Below are positions 1 to 4,881 of a DNA stretch of 5,220 nt, piece after piece. The position numbers and the translations under genes are program-made. Positions within the stretch are counted from its first letter, which is position 1. Each line of letters starts with the position of its first letter. The stretch is from Oscillospiraceae bacterium (GTDB lineage Bacteria > Bacillota > Clostridia > Oscillospirales > Oscillospiraceae): NCBI GenBank assembly GCA_017538775.1, contig JAFYIF010000104.1, positions 1 through 5,220 on the forward strand, read 5' to 3'. Below the pieces are notes generated by a model, which saw only the letters and a list, made by a program, of their open reading frames with translations, was not told the DNA's origin and did no database searches.

Positions 1-224
1 GAGGTGGGCTCGATGAGGACGGAGTCCGGCCCCAGCGCTCCCTTTTCCTCCGCGTCCTCAATCATCGCCCGGGCGATGCGGTCTTTGACGCTCCCGGCGG
101 GGTTGAAGGCCTCCAGCTTCAGCAGCAGTCTGCTCTCCAGGCCCAGCGCCTGTTCCAGATGGATCGGCTCCAAAAGGGGCGTTCTGCCGATCAGCCCCAG
201 CGTGCCCTGATAGATGTTCGCCAT
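1..224 (-). CDS. cysK: Cysteine synthase (O-acetylserine sulfhydrylase), N-terminal part, cut by window edge
   Basis: PLP enzyme that makes cysteine from O-acetylserine and sulfide in the cytoplasm. The 74 complete codons visible begin [20 protein letters not shown]. They carry the family signatures GRTPL (residues 13-17) and NPAGSVKDR (41-49), in which K47 is the expected PLP Schiff-base lysine. The fragment ends at IEPT plus the first two bases of a Ser codon, where the TSGNTG phosphate/substrate loop of the family should begin. The rest lies outside the window. The start at 224 is set by an AAGGAAGGA ribosome binding site just upstream. The gene begins 22 nt after the metY stop with no visible terminator or promoter, so it is probably the last visible gene of the nifS operon. 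The family is clear. The split between CysK and close relatives such as CysM or cystathionine beta-synthase-like proteins cannot be made fully from this fragment. Confidence 0.9.
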   Translation of the reverse strand, partial: MANIYQGTLGLIGRTPLLEPIHLEQALGLESRLLLKLEAFNPAGSVKDRIARAMIEDAEEKGALGPDSVLIEPT

Positions 225-246
225 TTCTCTGTCCTTCCTTTCCATA

Positions 247-1527
247 TCACAGCGCCGCGAAGCCCTTTTCCAGGTCCGCGAGAATGTCGTCGATGTGCTC
301 CGTGCCCACGGAGAGCCGGATGGTGTTCGGGTGGATGCCCGCCGCTTCCAGTTCCTCCGGCGTGAGCTGGGAGTGGGTCGTGCTGGCGGGGTGGATGACC
401 AGACTTTTCACGTCCGCCACGTTTGCCAGCAGGGAGTGGAGCTCCAGCGCGTCGATGAAGGCGAAGGCCTCCTTCTGTCCGCCCCGGATGTCGAAGGTGA
501 AGATGGAGCCGCCGCCCCGGGGGAAGAAGCGCTCGTACAGCGCGTGGTCCGGGTGCTCCGGGAGGGAGGGGTGATGGACGCGCTCCACCAGCGGGTGTCG
601 GGCCAGATAGTCCACCACGCGCCGGGTGTTCTCCGCGTGGCGCTCCAGCCGCAGGGAGAGGGTCTCCGTCCCTTGCAGCAGCAGGAAGGCCGCGAAGGGG
701 GAGATGCAGGCCCCGGTGTCCCGCAGCAGAATCGCCCGGACGTAGGTGGCGAAGGCCGCGCTGCCCGCCGCCTCGGTGAAGCGGACGCCGTGATAGCTGG
801 GGTTGGGCTCGCTGAGCCAGGGGTAACGCCCGCTTTTGGCCCAGTCGAAGCTGCCCGCGTCCACGATCACGCCGCCCAGGGTGGTGCCGTGGCCGCCGAT
901 GAACTTCGTGGCGGAATGCACGACGAGGTCCGCGCCGTGTTCGATGGGGCGGATCAAATACGGCGTGCCGAAGGTGTTGTCGATGACCAGCGGAATGCCC
1001 TTCGCGTGGGCCAGGGCCGCCAGCGCGTCGATGTCCGGGATGTCGCTGTTGGGGTTGCCCAGGGTCTCGATGTACAGGGCTTTGGTGTTGGGCCGGATGG
1101 CCGCCTCCACCTCGTGTAAGTCGTGGATGTTGACGAAGCTGGTTTCGATGCCGTAGAGCGGCAGGGTGTGGGCCAGCAGGTTGGCGCTGCCGCCGTAGAT
1201 GGTCTTCTGGGCGACGATGTGCTCCCCGGCCTTCGCCAGGGCCTGGACGGTGTAGGTGATGGCCGCCGCGCCGGAGGCCAGGGCCAGCCCGGCCACGCCG
1301 CCCTCCAGGGCCGCGATACGGGTCTCAAACACCCCTTGGGTGGAGTTGGTCAGCCGCCCGTAGATGTTGCCGGGGTCGGCCAGGCCGAAGCGGTCGGCCG
1401 CGTGCTGGGCGCTGTGGAACACATAGCTGGTAGTGGCGTAGATGGGCACCGCCCGGGCGTCGCTGACCGGGTCGGGGCTTTCCTGCCCCACATGGATCTG
1501 CAGGGTCTCGAAGCGATAATTGGACAT
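247..1527 (-). CDS. metY: O-acetylhomoserine sulfhydrylase (aminocarboxypropyltransferase), Cys/Met metabolism PLP family
   Basis: Cytoplasmic PLP enzyme that joins sulfide (or methanethiol) to O-acetylhomoserine to give homocysteine (or methionine). Some members also use O-acetylserine. The protein is 426 aa, the usual MetY length. Visible signatures: the [11 protein letters not shown] start, IYGRLTN (Y56, R58: phosphate binding from the partner subunit), SGAAAI (85-90), YGGS (111-114), D183 in IDNTFGTP (pyridine nitrogen contact), [11 protein letters not shown] with PLP lysine K208, the MetY-like segment [14 protein letters not shown] (237-250), and R404 in IRLSVGTE (carboxylate binding). 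The start at 1527 has the RBS GAGGTG four bases upstream. That RBS and the start codon lie in the 3' arm of the hairpin at 1526-1588, so translation is probably controlled by the small ORF just upstream. The next gene, cysK, follows after 22 nt. Cystathionine gamma-synthase/lyase relatives are shorter (about 380-400 aa), which favours MetY. Confidence 0.95.
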   Translation of the reverse strand: MSNYRFETLQIHVGQESPDPVSDARAVPIYATTSYVFHSAQHAADRFGLADPGNIYGRLTNSTQGVFETRIAALEGGVAGLALASGAAAITYTVQALAKAGEHIVAQKTIYGGSANLLAHTLPLYGIETSFVNIHDLHEVEAAIRPNTKALYIETLGNPNSDIPDIDALAALAHAKGIPLVIDNTFGTPYLIRPIEHGADLVVHSATKFIGGHGTTLGGVIVDAGSFDWAKSGRYPWLSEPNPSYHGVRFTEAAGSAAFATYVRAILLRDTGACISPFAAFLLLQGTETLSLRLERHAENTRRVVDYLARHPLVERVHHPSLPEHPDHALYERFFPRGGGSIFTFDIRGGQKEAFAFIDALELHSLLANVADVKSLVIHPASTTHSQLTPEELEAAGIHPNTIRLSVGTEHIDDILADLEKGFAAL

Positions 1528-1588
1528 GCTGCACCTCGTTCTGTTTTTATAGAATGTGGTTTCCCTCCTGACAGAAAGCGGTGCACAT
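1526..1588 (-). promoter_or_regulatory. Candidate translational attenuator hairpin sequestering the metY ribosome binding site
   Basis: In the minus-strand RNA, ATG (1588-1586) and TGCACC (1585-1580) pair with GGTGCA (1535-1530) and CAT (1528-1526), with G1529 bulged. TTCTGT (1576-1571) pairs with ACAGAA (1544-1539). The two helices flank a 3x3 internal loop (GCT/CGA) that can form a central C-G pair. This gives 15-16 base pairs closing a 26-nt loop. The 3' arm includes nearly all of the metY Shine-Dalgarno GAGGTG (1537-1532) and the A and T of its start codon. The 5' arm is exactly codons 18-23 of the small ORF and includes both its Cys codons. No U-tract follows the stem, so the predicted action is on translation, not termination. 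The pairing was found by eye and its stability has not been calculated. Confidence 0.6.
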
Positions 1589-1639
1589 TCGCCCGAAGCG
1601 GTAGTTGGCGCGCAGCAGGCGCGGAAAATGGAAGCGCAT
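1547..1639 (-). CDS. 30-codon small ORF, candidate cysteine-sensing leader peptide for metY
   Basis: A complete ATG-to-TAA frame of 30 codons fills the gap between nifU (stop 17 nt upstream) and metY (start 19 nt downstream). A near-ideal ribosome binding site, AGGAGG (1653-1648) with an 8-nt spacer, sets the start. The peptide begins MRFHFPRLLRANYRFGR and continues MCTAFC (18-23), with Cys at 19 and 23 as its only cysteines. It is basic (five Arg, two His, one Glu), with no signal peptide or membrane segment. After codon 17 the codons change style: CGA, GCT, TGT, GGA, ATT and CTA appear, which are unlike the GC-ending codons of the neighbours. This suggests the RNA there is constrained by pairing, as the hairpin at 1526-1588 predicts. 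I do not recognise the peptide as a known family. The likely role is a regulatory leader whose translation controls metY. A simple translational-coupling ORF or a small functional protein is also possible. Confidence 0.7.
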   Translation of the reverse strand: MRFHFPRLLRANYRFGRMCTAFCQEGNHIL

Positions 1640-1656
1640 GGTCGTTTCCTCCTGTC

Positions 1657-2043
1657 TTACTGTGTCTTCTCCCGCACTCTCGTCTCGTAGTCCTCCAGCG
1701 CGGCGCGGACGGCCTGTTCGGCCAGCACGCTGCAGTGCAGTTTGTAATCGGGCAGCCCGTCCAGGGCCTCCGCCACGGCTTTGTTGGTCAGGGCCAGGGC
1801 CTCGGAGACGGGTTTGCCTTTGATCAGCTCCGTGGCCATGGAACTGGAGGCAATGGCGCTGCCGCAGCCGAAGGTCTCAAACTTCACGTCGGCGATGACG
1901 CCGTCGGTGATTTTCAGATACATCTTCATGATGTCGCCGCATTTGGCGTTGCCCACCTGGCCCACGCCGTCGGCGTCGGGGATGACGCCCACGTTGCGGG
2001 GGTTGCGGAAGTGGTCCATCACTTTTTCACTGTATAAGGCCAT
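1657..2043 (-). CDS. nifU: Fe-S cluster assembly scaffold, IscU/NifU N-terminal type
   Basis: Scaffold on which sulfur from the NifS desulfurase and iron are assembled into Fe-S clusters before transfer to target proteins. It is 128 aa, a single IscU-like domain without the extra NifU ferredoxin and C-terminal domains. The three cluster ligands are present: C35 in GNAKCGD (with D37, the residue that tunes cluster release), C60 in FGCGSAIASSS and C104 in KLHCS (with H103). The segment before the third cysteine reads LPDYK where E. coli IscU has LPPVK, the binding site for the HscA chaperone. This fits Firmicutes-type systems that lack HscA/HscB. The start at 2043 has the RBS GAGGAGGAG, which overlaps the nifS TGA stop. 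The gene starts 12 nt after nifS, so the two are probably translationally coupled. The sequence is closer to classic IscU/NifU than to SufU, whose typical insertion I do not see. Confidence 0.93.
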   Translation of the reverse strand: MALYSEKVMDHFRNPRNVGVIPDADGVGQVGNAKCGDIMKMYLKITDGVIADVKFETFGCGSAIASSSMATELIKGKPVSEALALTNKAVAEALDGLPDYKLHCSVLAEQAVRAALEDYETRVREKTQ

Positions 2044-2055
2044 GGTCTCTCCTCC

Positions 2056-3243
2056 TCACAGGACGAAGGGGGCTTTCCCCTCCGCCCGCTCGCGCCAGAC
2101 CGGGGAAAAGCCGCGCAGGTATTCCACCACGTCCCGGACGTTCTCTATGATGTAGTCGATCTCCGCCTCCGTGGTCTCCGGCCCCAGACTCAGGCGCAGG
2201 GAGCCGTGGGCCACGTCGTGGCTGCGGCCAATGGCCAGCAGCACATGGCTGGGGTCCAGGGCCCCGGAGGTACAGGCGCTGCCGGAGGAGGCGGCGATGC
2301 CCCGGTCGTCCAGCAGAAGCAGCAGGGCCTCGCCCTCGATCCCCTCGAAGCAGAAGCTGACGTTCCCCGGCAGACGGCGCAGGGCGTCCCCGTTCCGGGC
2401 GGCGTGGGGGATCGTCTGCAGGCCTTCGATGAGCCGGTCGCGCAGCGGGATCAGCCGCGCTGCGTTCTGCTCCATCTGCGCGGCGGATTCCCGGAGCGCC
2501 GCGGCCATGCCCGCCACGGCGGGGACGTTCTCCGTCCCGGCGCGCTTGCCCCGCTCCTGGGCCCCGCCCTCGATCAGCGGCGTCAGGGCGACGCCCCGGC
2601 GGGCGTAGAGGAAGCCGACGCCCTTCGGGCCGTGGAACTTGTGGGCGGAGGCGGAGAGCAGGTCGATGTGGTCGGCCTGCACGTCGATGGGCAGCTGGCC
2701 CACCGCCTGCACCGCGTCCGTGTGGAACAGCACGCCCCGGGCGCGGCAGATCGCCCCCAGTTCCCGGATGGGCTGGACCGTGCCGATCTCGTTGTTGGCA
2801 TACATGACGGAGACCAGGCAGGTGTCGGGCCGGATGGCCGCTTCCAGTTCCTCCGGACGCACCAGGCCGTCGGTGTGGACATCCAGCAGCGTCACGGAGA
2901 AGCCCTCCCGGGCCAGCCGGTCCAGCGTGTGCAGCACCGCGTGGTGCTCAAAGGCGGTGGAGATGATGTGGGTCTTCCCCTGTCTGCGCCCCAGGGCGGC
3001 GGCGGAGCGGAGGGCCTGGTTGTCGGCCTCGCTGCCCCCGGAGGTGAAGGTCAGCTCCCGGGGGGCAGCGTGCAGCAGCGCCGCGATCTCTTCCCGCGCC
3101 GTCTCCAGCGTCTCTTTGGCCCGCTGGCCCGGCGTGTGCAGGCTGGAGGGGTTGCCGTAGCGTTCCTCCATACAGTGCAGCATGGCTGCAAGGGCGGCGG
3201 GACACATGGGCGTGGTGGCGGCGTTGTCTGCGTAGATCCTCAT
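2056..3243 (-). CDS. nifS: Cysteine desulfurase, NifS/IscS family
   Basis: PLP enzyme that turns cysteine into alanine and carries the sulfur as a persulfide on an active-site cysteine for the Fe-S scaffold, and possibly for tRNA thiolation. It is 395 aa, normal for the family. Visible features: the YADNAATTP start, TSGGSEADNQA (67-77) at the PLP phosphate, FEHHAVL (98-104) with the ring-stacking His, HTDAVQAVGQ (174-183) with D176 and Q179, SASAHKFHGPKG with PLP lysine K202, the RAGTENV motif (234-240), and catalytic C324 in SSGSACTSGALDPSHVL. The long mobile loop around C324 makes it group I (NifS/IscS), not SufS. The C-terminus has a short charged tail. The start at 3243 follows AAGGAG with a 7-nt spacer. 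It is the first gene of the operon, directly behind the promoter at 3275-3303. Confidence 0.96.
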   Translation of the reverse strand: MRIYADNAATTPMCPAALAAMLHCMEERYGNPSSLHTPGQRAKETLETAREEIAALLHAAPRELTFTSGGSEADNQALRSAAALGRRQGKTHIISTAFEHHAVLHTLDRLAREGFSVTLLDVHTDGLVRPEELEAAIRPDTCLVSVMYANNEIGTVQPIRELGAICRARGVLFHTDAVQAVGQLPIDVQADHIDLLSASAHKFHGPKGVGFLYARRGVALTPLIEGGAQERGKRAGTENVPAVAGMAAALRESAAQMEQNAARLIPLRDRLIEGLQTIPHAARNGDALRRLPGNVSFCFEGIEGEALLLLLDDRGIAASSGSACTSGALDPSHVLLAIGRSHDVAHGSLRLSLGPETTEAEIDYIIENVRDVVEYLRGFSPVWRERAEGKAPFVL

Positions 3244-3274
3244 GGCGCGGCTCCTTGTCGTTGGCGTTTTTCAC

Positions 3275-3303
3275 ACTATACACATATTCGCCCAGTATGT
3301 CAA
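3275..3303 (-). promoter_or_regulatory. Sigma-70/SigA-type promoter of the nifS-nifU-sORF-metY-cysK operon
   Basis: On the minus strand, TTGACA (3303-3298) and TATAGT (3280-3275) are separated by exactly 17 nt. The -35 is perfect and the -10 differs from TATAAT at one base. Transcription should begin near 3268, giving a leader of about 25 nt before the nifS ATG. A T7 run (3321-3315) lies upstream of the -35, where an UP element would be. No other good promoter was seen inside the operon. Confidence 0.85.
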
Positions 3304-3306
3304 TAG
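3276..3306. promoter_or_regulatory. 31-bp dyad over the nifS promoter, candidate Rrf2 operator
   Basis: The plus strand shows CTAT-N2-ACATA-N9-TATGT-N2-ATAG. Both pairs of arms share the same centre (base 3291), so this is one extended palindrome with 9 perfect base pairs per half-site. It covers the -10 through the -35 of the operon promoter, a place where a bound dimer would block RNA polymerase. Rrf2 family regulators (IscR, CymR, NsrR) bind as dimers to sites of about this length, and one is encoded divergently 83 bp away. The assignment to that protein is an inference. Confidence 0.6.
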
Positions 3307-3314
3307 GTAAATCG

Positions 3315-3352
3315 AAAAAAATCGCCCCTTGTGCGCGCCGCCCTTTGGCGAT
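3315..3352 (-). terminator. Possible rho-independent terminator or insulator upstream of the nifS promoter
   Basis: On the minus strand, ATCGCC (3352-3347) and GGCGAT (3326-3321) can pair. A run of seven T (3321-3315) follows. The loop is 20 nt, so the stem is not strong, although a small CGCC-AAAG-GGCG hairpin can form at its start. It would stop minus-strand transcripts that read through from noc across the back of the rrf2 gene before they reach nifS. The same bases overlap the rrf2 promoter, so this could instead be an operator-like dyad. Confidence 0.3.
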
Positions 3353-3357
3353 ATAAT
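3329..3357 (+). promoter_or_regulatory. Promoter of the Rrf2 regulator gene
   Basis: TTGTGC (3329-3334) and a perfect TATAAT (3352-3357) are 17 nt apart on the plus strand. The start should be near 3364, which leaves a leader of about 25 nt. The -35 matches the consensus only in its TTG part, so the promoter may be weak or need help. It is back to back with the operon promoter: the two -35 boxes are 25 bp apart with a shared A7 tract between them. A regulator bound at 3276-3306 would lie upstream of this promoter, not on it. Confidence 0.7.
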
Positions 3358-3388
3358 CGGGACAACATGAGTTTGGGGCGGTGATTGC

Positions 3389-3790
3389 ATGATTTCGACC
3401 AAGGGGCGCTATGCCCTGCGCGTGATGCTGGACCTGGCCGCGCAGGACCGGGGGGAACCCATCCCCCTCAGGGACATCGCGGCCCGGCAGGAGATCTCCA
3501 AGAAGTATCTGGAGATCATCGTCCGGGAACTGGTGGCGGCGGGCCTCGTCTCCGGCGTCAGCGGCAAGGGCGGCGGCTACCGGCTGTGCCGGAAGCCGGA
3601 GGACTATTCGGTGGGGGAGATCCTGGAATCCACCGAAGGGCCGCTGTACACGGTCTCCTGTCTGGCCGCGGGTGCGCCGCCCTGTCCCCGGGCCTCGGAC
3701 TGCCTGACCCTGCCGCTCTGGGCGGAGTATGAGCGGCTGACCCACGACTTTTTTTACGGCAAGCGTCTGAGCGAGCTGCTGCCGCGCTGA
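3389..3790 (+). CDS. Rrf2 family transcriptional regulator, IscR/CymR-like, with three conserved cysteines
   Basis: DNA-binding repressor or activator of the Rrf2 family, likely controlling the divergent cysteine/Fe-S operon. It is 133 aa. The start MISTKGRYALRVMLDLA is typical of the family. The winged helix-turn-helix covers about residues 24-66 (IPLRDIAARQEISKKYLEII, then the wing SGKGGGYRL). A dimerisation helix follows at about 106-122. C91, C99 and C105 lie where IscR binds its 2Fe-2S cluster, with spacing C-x7-C-x5-C against C-x5-C-x5-C in E. coli IscR. The fourth IscR ligand, His107 in CLTH, is Leu here (CLTLPLW). B. subtilis CymR has no such cysteines, so this protein looks Fe-S-binding or redox-sensing. 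The start at 3389 has GGCGGTGAT, close to the Shine-Dalgarno consensus, with a 7-nt spacer. It ends 17 bp from noc, tail to tail. The family is certain. Ligand and targets are inferred. Confidence 0.93.
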   Translation: MISTKGRYALRVMLDLAAQDRGEPIPLRDIAARQEISKKYLEIIVRELVAAGLVSGVSGKGGGYRLCRKPEDYSVGEILESTEGPLYTVSCLAAGAPPCPRASDCLTLPLWAEYERLTHDFFYGKRLSELLPR

Positions 3791-3807
3791 GGGCCCCCGG
3801 CGCCCCC

Positions 3808-4626
3808 TCACCTGCTTTTCGGGATGCGCACCGTCACGACCACGGCTTCCTCCGTCTCCTCCCGGCGGAGCTGGGCGTCGATGCCGCCGGAGCGCATCAG
3901 GTTCAGGCTGCGGTCCAGGGTGTTCAGGAACAGCCGAAGGTCTTTCATCAGAAAGACGCTGCGCCGCCGGGCGGCGGGTTCTTTGGGCTGCTCCGTCGAT
4001 GTGCCGCCGCACAGGCGCTCCACATAGGCCTCCGCCGCCGCTACGTTCATCCGCTGCTCCACCATGAAGTCCAGGGCCTGGCGCTGGAGTTCCTCCCCTT
4101 CCAGCCGCAGCAGGGCCCGGGCGTGGCGCTCCCCCAGGCCCGCGCTGCGCAGCCGCTCCCGCACGTCCGTCGGCAGACGCAGAATGCGCAGCTTGTTGGC
4201 CACCGCGCTCTGGCTCTTGCCCAGCCGCCGGGCCACCTGCTCCTGACTCAGCCCGAAGAGGCGGATAAGCTGGCGGATGCCCTCGGCCTCCTCCAGAAAG
4301 TCCAGGTCTCGGCGCTGGATGTTCTCGATCAGGGCGATGAGGCCGCTTTGCTCCATGTCCACGTCCATGACGATGCAGGGCACCTCCCGCAGCCCCGCCA
4401 GCCGCGCCGCCCGCAGACGACGCTCCCCGGCGATCAGCTCGAAGCGGTCCCCGCGCAGGCGGACGGTCAGGGGCTGCAGGACCCCGTGCTGGGCGATGGA
4501 GTCCCGCAGTTCCTCCAGGCCCTCCCGGGTGATGTGCTGCCGGGGCTGCAGCGGCCCGGGCATGATGTCCTCCACACGCACATAACAGACCGAGCGCACG
4601 ATGCGCCCCGGCGCGGATACCGCCAT
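3808..4626 (-). CDS. noc: Nucleoid occlusion protein, Noc-type ParB/Spo0J family CTPase
   Basis: ParB-family DNA clamp. Noc proteins bind scattered chromosomal sites and keep the division septum off the nucleoid. It is 272 aa (B. subtilis Noc is 283). Visible parts: QPRQ (27-30), the CTP-binding motif IAGERRLRAA (65-74), the ENIQRRDL motif (101-108), the helix-turn-helix LSQEQVARRLGKSQSAVANK (126-145), the ERHARALLRL segment (166-175) and the C-terminal domain ending VRIPKSR. Noc rather than ParB is favoured by GKSQSxxANKLRxLxLP in the recognition region and by the RRxVFxKDLRxFLNTLxRSL..TVRIPK tail. The start at 4626 has a G-rich RBS (AAGGGGGGAG). Upstream in-frame ATGs at 4659 and 4971 lack RBSs and add non-family sequence. 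The membrane-targeting helix of B. subtilis Noc (FSRFFGLG) is absent. No parA, gidB or parB is nearby. No convincing promoter was seen upstream. Confidence 0.82.
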   Translation of the reverse strand: MAVSAPGRIVRSVCYVRVEDIMPGPLQPRQHITREGLEELRDSIAQHGVLQPLTVRLRGDRFELIAGERRLRAARLAGLREVPCIVMDVDMEQSGLIALIENIQRRDLDFLEEAEGIRQLIRLFGLSQEQVARRLGKSQSAVANKLRILRLPTDVRERLRSAGLGERHARALLRLEGEELQRQALDFMVEQRMNVAAAEAYVERLCGGTSTEQPKEPAARRRSVFLMKDLRLFLNTLDRSLNLMRSGGIDAQLRREETEEAVVVTVRIPKSR

Positions 4627-4772
4627 GGGTCTCCCCCCTTCCCTGCTTTCCTCCACCATAGCGCAAAGCGGGCGCAAATCCGGGCGAAAGGATGCGCGCT
4701 GTCCGCTCTTTTCCGCGTGGAGACCGGCGCGCCCCAATGCCGCACTTTTTCGCGCCGCCTTGCGCAAATCTC

Positions 4773-4801
4773 TTGACGAAACGGGGAAAAGGTTGTAAGA
4801 T
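4773..4801 (+). promoter_or_regulatory. Promoter of the zinc-ribbon membrane protein gene
   Basis: TTGACG (4773-4778) and TAAGAT (4796-4801) are exactly 17 nt apart on the plus strand. Transcription should start near 4808 and give a leader of about 74 nt. A TAAAAT at 4853-4858 resembles a -10 box, but the bases where its -35 should be (GACGCG) do not match. The rest of the 4627-4881 gap holds repeats of GCGCAAA on the noc side and no clear terminator. Confidence 0.65.
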
Positions 4802-4881
4802 AGGATTCGTTCACACGGACAAGCGCCGGGACGCGCCCTGCGGCGGTTTCGGTAAAATACAGATTGAAAGGTGGCGAAGAT

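Noticed and set aside
1553..1570. Second start (ATT after GGAGGG) inside the leader ORF
   Set aside because: It would encode only two codons before TAA, and ATT is a very rare start. It is noted only as a possible ribosome standby site.
1123..2037. Long plus-strand open frame opposite metY, the leader ORF and nifU
   Set aside because: It is a GC-rich shadow on the opposite strand with low-complexity Gly/Val/Gln-rich translation, no RBS and no family motifs, while the minus-strand genes have clear signatures.
2206..3306. 366-codon plus-strand open frame opposite nifS
   Set aside because: It is antisense to a gene with all catalytic residues intact, runs through the operon promoter, and its translation is repetitive GC-driven sequence.
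3244..3388. Cysteine or SAM riboswitch, or T-box, ahead of nifS
   Set aside because: The predicted leader is only about 25 nt, too short for any of these RNA elements.
2948..4666. 572-codon minus-strand open frame spanning nifS, the regulator and noc
   Set aside because: It crosses two unrelated genes in the wrong frame and an intergenic promoter region. The composition (Gly, Ala, Arg, Pro) is typical of a GC-rich shadow frame.
4627..4881. parS or Noc-binding site near noc
   Set aside because: Neither TGTTTCACGTGAAACA nor ATTTCCCGGGAAAT, nor a close variant, was seen by eye here or elsewhere in the window.
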